In this document: positions 31,007 to 39,042 of the stretch, in pieces
Layout of the letters: every line of letters begins with the position of its first letter
How positions within the stretch are numbered: the first letter of the stretch is position 1
Assembly: GCF_019799965.1 (NCBI RefSeq)
Contig: NZ_JABGCJ010000009.1
Coordinates: 55,157 to 119,156 of the forward strand
Direction: 5' to 3'
DNA length: 64,000 nucleotides
Origin: Modestobacter italicus
GTDB lineage: Bacteria > Actinomycetota > Actinomycetes > Mycobacteriales > Geodermatophilaceae
Program-made: the position numbers and the translations under genes
Notes under the pieces: model-generated
Told to the model about the DNA's origin: nothing
The model's input: only the letters and a program-made list of their open reading frames with translations
Databases searched by the model: none

Positions 31007-31888
31007 ATGGTCAGTGCCGATCACCCCGCCGTCCCGCCGGCCCCCGACCTGCGGCTGGTCAGCCGGGCGCACCGGCGGCTGGAGCCGCTGCACTCGCACG
31101 TGTACTTCGCCCCGGAGACCGACCAGGAGCTGACGGCGATCGGCATCCGGCCGGGGCGGATGGTCTACTTCGCCGGCCGGGCGGCGGCGATGGGCGCGGT
31201 GGGCCCCGGCGTGGTGACGGCGACCTTCGCCAACTTCGCCCCCTCGATCGTGGCCCGCCACCTGCCGCGCGCCTGGACGCTGGCCTCCCCGGAGCAGGTG
31301 CTCACCGCCCGCACCGCGGCCGCCCGCGCGTCGCTCACCCGGCTGCTGGGCGGGGTCGACGGCCCGGAGCTGGCCGAGCTCGCCGAGCTGCTGCGCGAGG
31401 CGTGCACCGCGCTGACCCCGGAGGGGCGTCCGCTCTACGCCGCACACGCCGACCTGCCCTGGCCCGACGAGCCGGTGCTGCAGGTGTGGCACGCGGTCAC
31501 CCTGCTGCGCGAGCACCGCGGCGACGGGCACGTGCTCAGCGTGGTGCGGCACGGGCTTACCGGGCTGGAGGCGCTGATCACCCACACGCTGACCGGGCGT
31601 GGGTTCACCCAGGAGTCGGCGCAGCTGTCCCGCGGCTGGTCCGACGAGGAGTGGGCGGCGGCGCTGGCCGGGCTCACCGACCGGGGGCTGGTCGCCGACG
31701 GCGCGCTCACCGCGGCCGGCGAGCAGCTGCGCACCGAGCTGGAGCAGGAGACCGACGCGCTCTCCGCGGCGCCCTTCGTGCACCTGGGTGCGGCCCGCAC
31801 CGAGCGGGTCGCCGAGCTCGGCGGTGCACTGACCGGGCGGCTGCTGGCCGCCGGCGCGTTCCCGGCCGGCCTCCTCGCCCGGGCGTGA
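31007..31888 (+). CDS. SCO6745-family protein (helical, MarR-like C-terminus)
   Basis: 293 aa. Characteristic start RLVSRAHRRLEPLHSHVYFAPE, then GIRPGRMVYFAGRAAAMGAVGPGVVTATFANF and a histidine-rich, helical middle (WHAVTLLREHRGDGHVLSVV). These blocks match the actinobacterial SCO6745-like family, whose C-terminal third looks like a winged helix (SRGWSDEEWAAALAGLTDRGLV). Function unknown. Leaderless start at ATG 31007. The GTG of the AhpD-like gene overlaps its stop (GTGA), so they are coupled. Confidence 0.8.
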   Translation: MVSADHPAVPPAPDLRLVSRAHRRLEPLHSHVYFAPETDQELTAIGIRPGRMVYFAGRAAAMGAVGPGVVTATFANFAPSIVARHLPRAWTLASPEQVLTARTAAARASLTRLLGGVDGPELAELAELLREACTALTPEGRPLYAAHADLPWPDEPVLQVWHAVTLLREHRGDGHVLSVVRHGLTGLEALITHTLTGRGFTQESAQLSRGWSDEEWAAALAGLTDRGLVADGALTAAGEQLRTELEQETDALSAAPFVHLGAARTERVAELGGALTGRLLAAGAFPAGLLARA

Positions 31889-32421
31889 CCGGCGCCCGGC
31901 TGCCGGACGCCGACGAGGGCGGGCCGGCCGCGGAGGTGCTGCGCGCCCGGCGCGGGGGAGAGCTGTCGGCGCTGGACCGGCTGCTGCTGCACAGCCCGGC
32001 GGTCGCCGAGGGGTGGAGCGCACTGCTGGGGGCGCTGCGCAACGCCACCACGCTGACGCCGGACCTCACCGAGCTGGTGGTGCTGCGGATCGCGGTGCTC
32101 AACGACGCGCCCTTCGAGTGGGCCGCGCACGAGCCGGCGGCCCGCCGGGCCGGCGTCACCGAGGAGCAACTGGCCGCACTGCGGTCCCCGGGCGGGGTGC
32201 CGGGCGCGGCGTTCTCCCCGCTGCAGTCGGCCGTGCTGCGGTTCACCGACGCGTCCACCCGGCAGGTCGCCGTCCCCGACGAGCTCTTCGACGAGGTGCG
32301 GGGTCACCTGGACGACCGCCAGGTGGTCGAGCTGGTGGCCACCGTCGGCGGCTACGCGATGGTCTCCCGGTTCCTGGTCGCGCTGCAGGTGCCGCCGCCG
32401 GCCGGTGAGGTCGCCGGCTGA
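31885..32421 (+). CDS. Carboxymuconolactone decarboxylase/AhpD-like protein without CxxC
   Basis: 178 aa. The CMD fold is indicated by LTELVVLRIAVLNDAPFEWAAHEPAARRAGVTEEQL and the following helices. In AhpD-like peroxidases the segment before the His holds a redox CxxC; here it reads FEWAAHE, as in many CMD proteins of 4-carboxymuconolactone type, so disulfide reductase activity is unlikely. GTG 31885 overlaps the stop of the SCO6745-like gene; the longer upstream frame is a shadow. Role unknown. Confidence 0.82.
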   Translation: MTGARLPDADEGGPAAEVLRARRGGELSALDRLLLHSPAVAEGWSALLGALRNATTLTPDLTELVVLRIAVLNDAPFEWAAHEPAARRAGVTEEQLAALRSPGGVPGAAFSPLQSAVLRFTDASTRQVAVPDELFDEVRGHLDDRQVVELVATVGGYAMVSRFLVALQVPPPAGEVAG

Positions 32422-32579
32422 GCCGGCACGAGTCGTTCACCACCCGGTCGGGCGGCAGGGGTGTCGACCCGCCGTCCGGCGTGTCACGATGGACGACGGC
32501 CTGCGGAGCGCCGCGGGCCGTCGACGGACGGTGGGAGGTGACCGGGCAGATGCGCAGCGAGCCCCCCAGTCACAGTCCC

Positions 32580-32646
32580 GAGGTCCCCTCCCGCTGACGC
32601 CCCCGGTCCGCCCCTGACCGGGGTGGGTGCGGCGCGCGGGGACCTC
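32580..32646 (+). promoter_or_regulatory. Possible structured leader upstream of corA
   Basis: gaggtcccc (32580-32588) can pair with ggggacctc (32638-32646), enclosing a second perfect hairpin, ccccggtc/gaccgggg (32601-32608 with 32616-32623). The nested fold ends 39 bp before the corA start. No known Mg2+ riboswitch class is recognised; see findings. The rest of 32422-32684 holds nothing else I can name. Confidence 0.3.
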
Positions 32647-32684
32647 TCCGGTGCCCCCCGCCCTGCTGTCCCCGGGAGTCCGTC

Positions 32685-33824
32685 GTGAGCGACCGTCGCC
32701 GCACCGCCCTGTCCACCCTCACGCTCCGCCCGCGTCCGCGGCCGGTGGTGTCCTCGCGCCCGCCGGAGCCGGCTCCGCCCGCCGTTCCGCCGGAGCGGCA
32801 GTCGCGGATGGTGGACAACGCCGTCTACTCCGCCGGGCGGCGGATCGCCACGCCGGCGTCGGCGGCGGAGAGCCACGAGTGGCTGACCGAGGGGTTCGAC
32901 GACCGGATGGTCTGGCTGGGGCTCTACCGCCCCGAGCCCGCCGAGCTCGGTGAGCTGGCCGAGCAGTACGACCTGCCCGACCTCGCGGTCGAGGACGCCA
33001 TCCACGCCCACCAGCGGCCGAAGTTCGAGCGCTACGGCGACACGCTGTTCGTCGTCCTCAAGGCCGCCCGCTACCTGGACGCCGCCGAGGAGGTGGAGTT
33101 CGGCGAGCTGCACCTGTTCCTGGGCAAGGACTTCGCCATCACCGTGCGGCACAGCGAGTCCCCGGACCTCTCCCGGGTGCGCCGCCGGCTGGAGAGCTCC
33201 CCGGAGCTGCTGGCCCGCGGCAGCGAGGCGGTGCTCTACGCGATCCTGGACGCCGTCGTCGACGGGTACGCACCCGTCGTCGCCGGGCTGGACAAGGACA
33301 TCGACGAGATCGAGGTCGAGGTCTTCCGCGGTGACCCGCAGGTGTCGCGGCGCATCTACGAGCTGTCCCAGGAGGTCGTGGACTTCCAGCGGGCGGTGCA
33401 GCCGCTCAGCGGCATCCTGGCCGCCATCACCGCCGGGTTCGAGAAGTACGGGGTGGACGAGGAGCTGCGCAGCTACCTGCGTGACGTCGCCGACCACGTC
33501 ACCTCGGTCACCGAGCGGGTGGAGGGCTTCCGGCTGCAGCTGCGCGACATCCTCACCGTCAACGCCACGCTGGTCGCCCAGCGGCAGAACGAGGAGATCC
33601 GCGAGCTCACGGTGACCAGCCTGGCGCAGGGCGAGGAGGTCAAGAAGATCTCCGCCTGGGCCGCCATCCTGTTCGCCCCCTCGCTGGTGGGCGGGGTGTA
33701 CGGGATGAACTTCGAGCACATGCCCGAGACCCGGTGGCAGTACGGCTACCCCATGGCGCTGGTGCTGATGTTCCTGGTCAGCGCAGTGCTCTACGTCGTC
33801 TTCAAGCGCCGCGACTGGATCTAG
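32685..33824 (+). CDS. corA: Magnesium/cobalt transporter CorA
   Basis: 379 aa. The N-terminal ~310 residues form the cytoplasmic funnel (YDLPDLAVEDAIHAHQRPKFERYGDTLFVVLKAARYL, quoted in part), ending in a long stalk helix. Two C-terminal transmembrane helices follow; the first carries the selectivity motif YGMNFEHMPE (GMN intact), and the protein ends KRRDWI. CorA pentamers import Mg2+ (and Co2+). GTG 32685 has gggag eight bases upstream. A proline-rich N-terminal extension of ~35 residues precedes the conserved domain. The tmRNA gene follows 49 bp after the stop. Confidence 0.95.
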   Translation: MSDRRRTALSTLTLRPRPRPVVSSRPPEPAPPAVPPERQSRMVDNAVYSAGRRIATPASAAESHEWLTEGFDDRMVWLGLYRPEPAELGELAEQYDLPDLAVEDAIHAHQRPKFERYGDTLFVVLKAARYLDAAEEVEFGELHLFLGKDFAITVRHSESPDLSRVRRRLESSPELLARGSEAVLYAILDAVVDGYAPVVAGLDKDIDEIEVEVFRGDPQVSRRIYELSQEVVDFQRAVQPLSGILAAITAGFEKYGVDEELRSYLRDVADHVTSVTERVEGFRLQLRDILTVNATLVAQRQNEEIRELTVTSLAQGEEVKKISAWAAILFAPSLVGGVYGMNFEHMPETRWQYGYPMALVLMFLVSAVLYVVFKRRDWI

Positions 33825-33873
33825 GGAACACGGGCGGCCTGGAGCCGGTTAGACTGGCCGGACAACTACACAG

Positions 33874-34247
33874 GGGGGCGATTGGTCTCGACTGCGGTCG
33901 TCTGACCAGGGGAAGCGAGCCGAGGAAGGCAACGATGATCTCGTTAACCATGCGTTGCAAAAACACAAGCGCCGATTCCAATCAGCGCGACTTCGCTCTC
34001 GCTGCCTGACGGCAGCTAGGCGAGTCTGTCAGCCCGGGTTCGTCATCGGCCCGGATCCTGGCATCAGCTAGATGACTCACCGCACGCATCGGTCGCGGTT
34101 GCGTGTGGGACAACAAACAGCGACTGGGCCCGTCATCCCGACTCGTTCGTGAGATCGGGAGGGCCGAGCAGAGGCAGAGCGAACTGCGCTCGGAGAAGCC
34201 CTGGTGATGCGTCGCAGGACGCGGGTTCGATTCCCGCCGCCTCCACC
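33874..34247 (+). ncRNA. ssrA: Transfer-messenger RNA (ssrA)
   Basis: A one-piece tmRNA. The 5' end GGGGGCG pairs with CGCCTCC (34238-34244) as the 7-bp acceptor stem, including the G3-U70 wobble read by alanyl-tRNA synthetase. The T-arm is gcggg-ttcgatt-cccgc (34221-34237). The discriminator is A34245, followed by CC and then G, so the final A is added after transcription. The tag frame ends ...SADSNQRDFALAA with TGA at 34007-34009; the LAA end is the protease degron. The mRNA-like part is followed by pseudoknot-like stems. Partner SmpB is encoded at 24139. The exact resume codon is uncertain (near 33959-33971). Confidence 0.95.
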
Positions 34248-34320
34248 GCGGGGTGCTCCCGAGGAGCTGGGTCCCAGGACCTGCTGCTCGGGGCACCCGA
34301 TGGTGTTGCCCCCGTTCCAC

Positions 34321-34356
34321 CACGAAGGGCCCGGTCAGCTGACCGGGCCCTTCGTG
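34321..34356 (+). terminator. Perfect 36-bp palindrome after ssrA
   Basis: 18-bp arms (34321-34338 and 34339-34356) with no formal spacer; a stem of ~16 bp would form. A weaker hairpin lies at ~34250-34300 (gggtgctcccgag with ctcggggcaccc). Together they should end the tmRNA transcript. Confidence 0.75.
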
Positions 34357-34481
34357 CGTCCACGTCTCGTCGCGACCGGGCTCAGTGGGGGACCGACCAC
34401 GCCCGGGGTGCTGGCATCCTCTCCTGGACGGCAGGACGCCGACCGGTGCGCGGGCCGGTGGCACACGACGCGGGAGGTCGC

Positions 34482-36083
34482 ATGAGCACGACGTCGGAGG
34501 GCGCCACGGCGCAGCCCGAGCAGGAGCGCCGGCGGGGCGGGTTCAGCTCCCGGCGGGTGTTCATCCTGGCGGCGATCGGGTCGGCCGTCGGGCTGGGCAA
34601 CATCTGGCGGTTCCCCTACGTCGCCTACGAGAACGGCGGCGGCGCCTTCGTGCTGCCCTACCTGGTCGCGCTGCTGACCGCCGGCATCCCGTTCCTGCTG
34701 CTGGACTACGCGATCGGCCACCGTCACCGCGGGTCCGCGCCGCTGTCCTTCGCCCGGCTGCGCCGCGGCGCCGAGGGGCTCGGCTGGTGGCAGGTGGGCA
34801 TCTGCTTCCTCATCGCCATCTACTACGCGGCGGTCATCGCCTGGGCGCTGCGGTACACGTTCTTCTCCCTCGACCAGGCGTGGGGCGCCGACCCCGAGGG
34901 CTTCTTCTTCGGCGAGTTCCTCCAGGCCGGGGACGTGCAGGTCACCGCGGACGTCGTCCCGGGGGTGCTCGTGCCGCTGGTGCTCGTCTGGCTGGCCGTC
35001 CTGGTGATCATGGCCCTGGGCGTGCAGCGCGGGATCGGGGCGACCTCGCTGGTCTTCATCCCGGTGCTGGTCCTGGCCTTCGCCGCCCTCGTGGTCCAGG
35101 CGCTGCTGCTGCCGGGCGCCGGCGCCGGCCTCGACGCGCTCTTCACGCCCGACTGGTCGGCGCTCACCTCGGCCTCGGTGTGGGCGGCCGCGTTCGGCCA
35201 GATCTTCTTCTCGCTGTCGGTCGGCTTCGGCATCATGATCACCTACGCCTCCTATGTCGGCCGCCGCGAGGACATGGTCGGCTCCGGCCTGGTCGTCGGC
35301 TTCGCGAACTCCGGCTTCGAGCTGCTCGCCGGCATCGGCGTCTTCGCGGCCCTGGGCTTCATGGCCCAGGCCAACGGGGTCGCCGTCGACGAGGTGGCCA
35401 GCGACGGGATCGGCCTGGCCTTCGTCGCCTTCCCGGCGATCATCAGCGAGGCCCCGGCCGGTGCCCTCCTGGGCGTCCTGTTCTTCGGGTGCCTGGTCAT
35501 CGCCGGCATCACCTCGCTGGTCAGCGTGATCGAGGTGGTGATCTCCGCCGTCCGCGACAAGTTCGACACCAGCCGGCTCACCGCGACCCTCGCGGTCGGC
35601 GTCCCGGCGGCGGTGCTGAGCCTGGTGCTGTTCAGCACGACCAGCGGCATCTACGTGCTCGACGTCGTCGACCACTTCGTCAACCAGTACGGCATCCTCG
35701 TCGTGGCGCTGGTGAGCATGCTGGCCGTCTCCTGGGCGCTGCGGGCCCTGACCGGTCTCGGCGACCACCTCAACGTGCACGGCCGTCCCCGGGTCGGCAC
35801 CGGCTGGCGCCTGCTGACCAGCGTCGTGGCCCCGGCGGCCCTCGCCGTCGTCCTGGTGCTGGCGCTGCGGGACGACCTCGCCACGGCTTACGAGGACTAC
35901 CCGAGCTGGCTGCTGCTCGTCTTCGGCTGGGCGCTGGTCGTGGCCCTGCCGCTGGTCGGCTTCCTGGTGGCCCGGCTGCCGTGGCGCGCCGGCACGCACC
36001 TGGACGGGCCGCCACCCGGCTCCGACCCGGCGACCCCGCTGGGCGCGACCACCACCGGGCACGACGAGGGAGGAACCCGATGA
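34482..36083 (+). CDS. Sodium-dependent transporter, SNF/NSS family
   Basis: 533 aa with about 11-12 hydrophobic helices. The family signature is at the start: SRRVFILAAIGSAVGLGNIWRFPYVAYENGGGAFVLPYL (read in pieces; GLGNIWRFPY lies in TM1 and lines the substrate and Na+ sites). NSS proteins couple amino-acid uptake to Na+. ATG 34482 has cgggagg upstream. The gene's TGA overlaps the ATG of a 44-residue MetS-like subunit, which in Corynebacterium MetPS is needed for methionine/alanine uptake; by analogy this is a methionine/alanine importer, though specificity is not proven. Confidence 0.9.
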   Translation: MSTTSEGATAQPEQERRRGGFSSRRVFILAAIGSAVGLGNIWRFPYVAYENGGGAFVLPYLVALLTAGIPFLLLDYAIGHRHRGSAPLSFARLRRGAEGLGWWQVGICFLIAIYYAAVIAWALRYTFFSLDQAWGADPEGFFFGEFLQAGDVQVTADVVPGVLVPLVLVWLAVLVIMALGVQRGIGATSLVFIPVLVLAFAALVVQALLLPGAGAGLDALFTPDWSALTSASVWAAAFGQIFFSLSVGFGIMITYASYVGRREDMVGSGLVVGFANSGFELLAGIGVFAALGFMAQANGVAVDEVASDGIGLAFVAFPAIISEAPAGALLGVLFFGCLVIAGITSLVSVIEVVISAVRDKFDTSRLTATLAVGVPAAVLSLVLFSTTSGIYVLDVVDHFVNQYGILVVALVSMLAVSWALRALTGLGDHLNVHGRPRVGTGWRLLTSVVAPAALAVVLVLALRDDLATAYEDYPSWLLLVFGWALVVALPLVGFLVARLPWRAGTHLDGPPPGSDPATPLGATTTGHDEGGTR

Positions 36084-36214
36084 GCACCGCCGCGATCGTG
36101 ATGATGGTGGTGGCGATGACCGTGATCTGGGGCGGCCTCGCCCTGGCGATGGTCAGCCTGGTCCGACACGGCGCGGTCGAGGACCGCACCGAGAACGTCC
36201 GCCGGGACCTCTGA
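36080..36214 (+). CDS. Methionine/alanine importer small subunit (MetS-like)
   Basis: 44 aa, single transmembrane helix (IVMMVVAMTVIWGGLALAMV) with polar ends (RHGAVEDRTENVRRDL). Size, helix with the TVIWGGL motif, and coupling (ATGA overlap, ggaggaac RBS) to an NSS transporter match the MetS family. It is believed to stabilise or activate the large subunit in the membrane. Confidence 0.85.
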   Translation: MSTAAIVMMVVAMTVIWGGLALAMVSLVRHGAVEDRTENVRRDL

Positions 36215-36285
36215 GCCCGCTGGTCCGGGACGTCGTTTCGACCCTCGGAGCGCGGGCACCGGGGGACCATGACCGGACCTGCCCG

Positions 36286-37224
36286 ATGAGCGTGCGAAGC
36301 CGGCTGGAACGCACCCTGGGGGCCGTCGAGCGGCTCCAGGTGCTGGACGGCCCGGGCTACCAGCTCGAGCACGGCGTCGCCCTGACCTACCTGCTCCCCG
36401 GCCGGTACGCCCGACCGCTGCAGGACCTGCTGCACGGGGTGTGGCTGGGCCACCCGCTGCACCCCGCGCTGGTCACCGTGCCGGTGGGGTCGTGGACGGC
36501 GGCGCTGGTCCTCGACGGCCTGGACGCGACCGGTCGCGGTGGCCCGGGCACCGGCGCGGCGGCCCGGACGGCGGTCGGCGTCGGCGTGGCCGGGGCGGTG
36601 GCGTCCGCGGCGAGCGGTCTCACCGACTGGCAGCACGCGCACGACGGTGCCCGCCGGGTCGGGCTGGTGCACGCCGGGCTGAACAGCACCGCGCTCGCGC
36701 TCTACGCCTGGTCCTTCGCCGACCGGGGACGGCGCCGGCCGAGGCGCGCCCGGGTCACGGCGGCGGCCGGGTTCGCGCTGACGTTGGCCAGCAGCTGGCT
36801 GGGTGGGGCGCTGTCCTACCGGCACGGGCTCGGCACCGACCACGCCGACCGCAGCCCGGAGCCGCGCCGGTTCACGCCCGTGCTGGCCGAGTCCGAGCTC
36901 GTCGACGGCGAGCCGGTCGGGGCGACCGTGGACGGCGTCCCGGTGGTGCTGATCGCGCAGGGCGGCGAGGTGCACGCCGTGGGCGGCACCTGCCCGCACC
37001 TCGGGGCGCCGCTGGGCGAGGGGTGGCTGCACCGCGGGGAACTGGTCTGCCCGTGGCACGGGTCGCGGTTCGACCTGGCCACCGGGGAGCCTGCGCAGGG
37101 CCCGTCCACCGCGCCGCTGCCGTGCTTCGACGTGCGGCGGCACGACGGCCGGGTCGAGGTGCGACGGCGGGCGAACTGGCGGGGTCCCACCGCCACCACG
37201 ACGGTCGAGGAGGCGTCCCGATGA
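36286..37224 (+). CDS. DUF2231 membrane domain fused to Rieske [2Fe-2S] domain
   Basis: 312 aa. Residues ~45-190: DUF2231, four helices beginning WLGHPLHPALVTVPVGSW, with histidines that could bind haem. Residues ~205-305: Rieske domain with the cluster ligands in GGTCPHLGAPLG (C-x-H) and LVCPWHGSRFDL (C-x2-H). The arrangement suggests a membrane-bound electron-transfer protein. Its TGA overlaps the ATG of a hemerythrin gene, so the pair probably forms a small oxygen- or redox-handling unit. A sensor kinase and response regulator follow immediately. ATG 36286 is a natural start; electron partners unknown. Confidence 0.88.
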   Translation: MSVRSRLERTLGAVERLQVLDGPGYQLEHGVALTYLLPGRYARPLQDLLHGVWLGHPLHPALVTVPVGSWTAALVLDGLDATGRGGPGTGAAARTAVGVGVAGAVASAASGLTDWQHAHDGARRVGLVHAGLNSTALALYAWSFADRGRRRPRRARVTAAAGFALTLASSWLGGALSYRHGLGTDHADRSPEPRRFTPVLAESELVDGEPVGATVDGVPVVLIAQGGEVHAVGGTCPHLGAPLGEGWLHRGELVCPWHGSRFDLATGEPAQGPSTAPLPCFDVRRHDGRVEVRRRANWRGPTATTTVEEASR

Positions 37225-37703
37225 AGGCCGACCAGGTGCTGATCGCCCACCACGACGTGCTGCGAGGGCTGCTGCGGCAGCTCACCGAGACGACCGACGG
37301 CCAGACCGCGGAGCGCCGCCGGCTGCGTGACGAGCTGCTGCGCGAGCTGGAGGTGCACACCCAGATCGAGGACGAGCTGTTCTACCCCGCCGTCCGGGAC
37401 GTGTCGCCGCTGCTCTCCCAGGCCCACGCCGAGCACCGGCAGATCGACGACCAGCTGGCCACCGTGATGCGCACCCCCGTGGACGACCCGGAGTTCGGCA
37501 CGGAGGTGCGGATGCTGTCCGCGACGCTGCACCACCACACCTTCGAGGAGGAGGAGCGGATGTTCCCCCAGTCGCATGCGCTGGGCGACGAGCGGCTCGA
37601 GCAGCTCGGCCGGCAGCTGCAGGCGCGACAGGAGGAGCTGTCCCGGTCCGGTGCCATGCGGCTGATCGTGCGGCTCAAGCGGATGACGTTGCGGCTCGTC
37701 TGA
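37221..37703 (+). CDS. Hemerythrin/HHE cation-binding domain protein
   Basis: 160 aa, four-helix bundle. Candidate iron ligands in order: H-H in IAHHDVLRGLLRQL, H-x3-E in LEVHTQIEDELFYPAV, H in AHAEHRQID, and HHH-x3-E in LHHHTFEEEERMFPQ. This is the HHE pattern for a di-iron site that binds O2 or NO. ATG 37221 overlaps the Rieske gene's stop; the long upstream frame is a shadow. Probably works with the membrane Rieske protein in oxygen, nitric-oxide or iron handling. Confidence 0.88.
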   Translation: MKADQVLIAHHDVLRGLLRQLTETTDGQTAERRRLRDELLRELEVHTQIEDELFYPAVRDVSPLLSQAHAEHRQIDDQLATVMRTPVDDPEFGTEVRMLSATLHHHTFEEEERMFPQSHALGDERLEQLGRQLQARQEELSRSGAMRLIVRLKRMTLRLV

Positions 37704-37768
37704 CCCCCCTGGGGTACAGCAGGCTGTACTCCTGCGCCGGTTCGCTGTCCCCGGCCGGTCCTGCGTCC

Positions 37769-37774
37769 TACCGT
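37769..37774 (+). promoter_or_regulatory. -10 box of leaderless histidine-kinase transcript
   Basis: TACCGT ends 8 nt before GTG 37783. Confidence 0.5.
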
Positions 37775-37782
37775 CGGCAGCC

Positions 37783-39042
37783 GTGAGGACGACGGGGCGG
37801 CGGGGGGTGACTCGCGAGCGGGGCGCCGTGACGCGCACCGCGGGCGCGACCCTCGCGTCGCTGGAGCAGCTGCCGGGTGCGCTGGGCACCGGCCTGCTCG
37901 CCCTCGGCGCCCTGCTGTTCCTCCTCGCCGCCGCGGTCACCAGCCTCGTCGGGGTCGGGCTCCTCGCGCTGCCGAGCGCGCTGCGGGGCGTGCGCGCCGT
38001 GGCCGATCGGGAGCGCGGCCGGCTCGGACGCTGGGGGCCGGAACCGGTGGGCCCCGGTCCGCTGCCGGAGCCGGTGCGTGCGGCCCGCACCGACCCGGCG
38101 CTGCGCCGGGAGCTGCGCTGGCTGGTCGGCCACGCGACCGTCGGCCTGCTGCTGTCCGCGCTCGGTGTGCTGCTGCCGCTGTACGCCTTCCGCGACCTCA
38201 GCTTCCCGCTGTGGTGGTGGGCCGTCCCGCGCGAGGCCGCCACCGACTCGCTCGCGTTCTGGTACGTCGACGACTGGGGCGGGGCCGGCCTCGTCGTCCT
38301 GCTCGGTCTGCTCTGGACGGCGCTGGCCGTGCTGCTCATCCGGCCGATCGCCCGGTACCTGGCCGCCCGTGGCCGGCGGCTGCTGGACACCACCCCCTCG
38401 GACCTGTCGTTGCGGGTCAGCCAGCTGACCGCCACCCGCGCCGCCGCGCTCGACGCGCACGCCACCGAGCTGCGCCGGATCGAGCGCTCGCTGCACGACG
38501 GCACGCAGAACCGGCTGGTCGCGGTGACCGTGCTGCTCGGCGCGGCCCGCCGGGCGGTGCCCCGCGACCCGGTCGCCGCCGACGAGATGCTGGAGAAGGC
38601 GCAGGCCGCGGCCGAGCAGGCGCTGGCCGAGCTGCGCTCGGTGGCCCGAGGCATCCTGCCCCCCGTCCTCGCCGACCGCGGCCTGGCCGGTGCACTGAGC
38701 GGGCTCGCGGCCACCTCGGCCGTGCCGTGCCGGGTGGACGTCGACGTCCCGGTGCGCTGCGCGGCCTCGGTGGAGGCCACCGCCTACTTCCTGGTCGCCG
38801 AGGCGCTGACCAACACCGCCCGGCACAGCGGGGCCGGCCGGGTCGACGTCACCGTGCAGGCCCGCGACGGGCGGTTGTGCGTCACCGTCACCGACGACGG
38901 CGCCGGCGGCGCGATCGAGGGCGGCGGCTCCGGTCTGGTCGGCATCCGCCGCCGGGTCGAGGCGCACGACGGCACGCTCACCGTGACCAGCCCACCCGGT
39001 GGCCCGACCACCCTGACCGCGGAGCTGCCGTGCGGATCGTGA
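37783..39042 (+). CDS. NarL-type sensor histidine kinase
   Basis: 419 aa. An N-terminal membrane module with two pairs of helices (around residues 35-70 and 125-200) resembles the actinobacterial 'sensor domain' of these kinases. HisKA_3 phosphoacceptor: RRIERSLHDGTQNRLVAVTV, with the His of LHDGTQ near residue 237. HATPase: AEALTNTARHSGA (N box), VTDDGAGGAIEGGGSGLVGI (D/G boxes). GTG 37783 follows a leaderless -10 box. The response-regulator gene overlaps its 3' end by 13 bp. The signal is unknown; nearby Rieske/hemerythrin genes hint at redox or oxygen. Confidence 0.92.
   Translation: MRTTGRRGVTRERGAVTRTAGATLASLEQLPGALGTGLLALGALLFLLAAAVTSLVGVGLLALPSALRGVRAVADRERGRLGRWGPEPVGPGPLPEPVRAARTDPALRRELRWLVGHATVGLLLSALGVLLPLYAFRDLSFPLWWWAVPREAATDSLAFWYVDDWGGAGLVVLLGLLWTALAVLLIRPIARYLAARGRRLLDTTPSDLSLRVSQLTATRAAALDAHATELRRIERSLHDGTQNRLVAVTVLLGAARRAVPRDPVAADEMLEKAQAAAEQALAELRSVARGILPPVLADRGLAGALSGLAATSAVPCRVDVDVPVRCAASVEATAYFLVAEALTNTARHSGAGRVDVTVQARDGRLCVTVTDDGAGGAIEGGGSGLVGIRRRVEAHDGTLTVTSPPGGPTTLTAELPCGS

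Noticed and set aside
32422-32684. Known Mg2+ riboswitch (M-box) upstream of corA
   Set aside because: None of the conserved M-box elements is recognisable; only generic nested stems are seen.
33734-34009. 91-codon ORF ending RDFALAA
   Set aside because: Its end is the tmRNA tag reading frame; the rest overlaps the corA 3' end and tmRNA structure, so it is not a separate gene.
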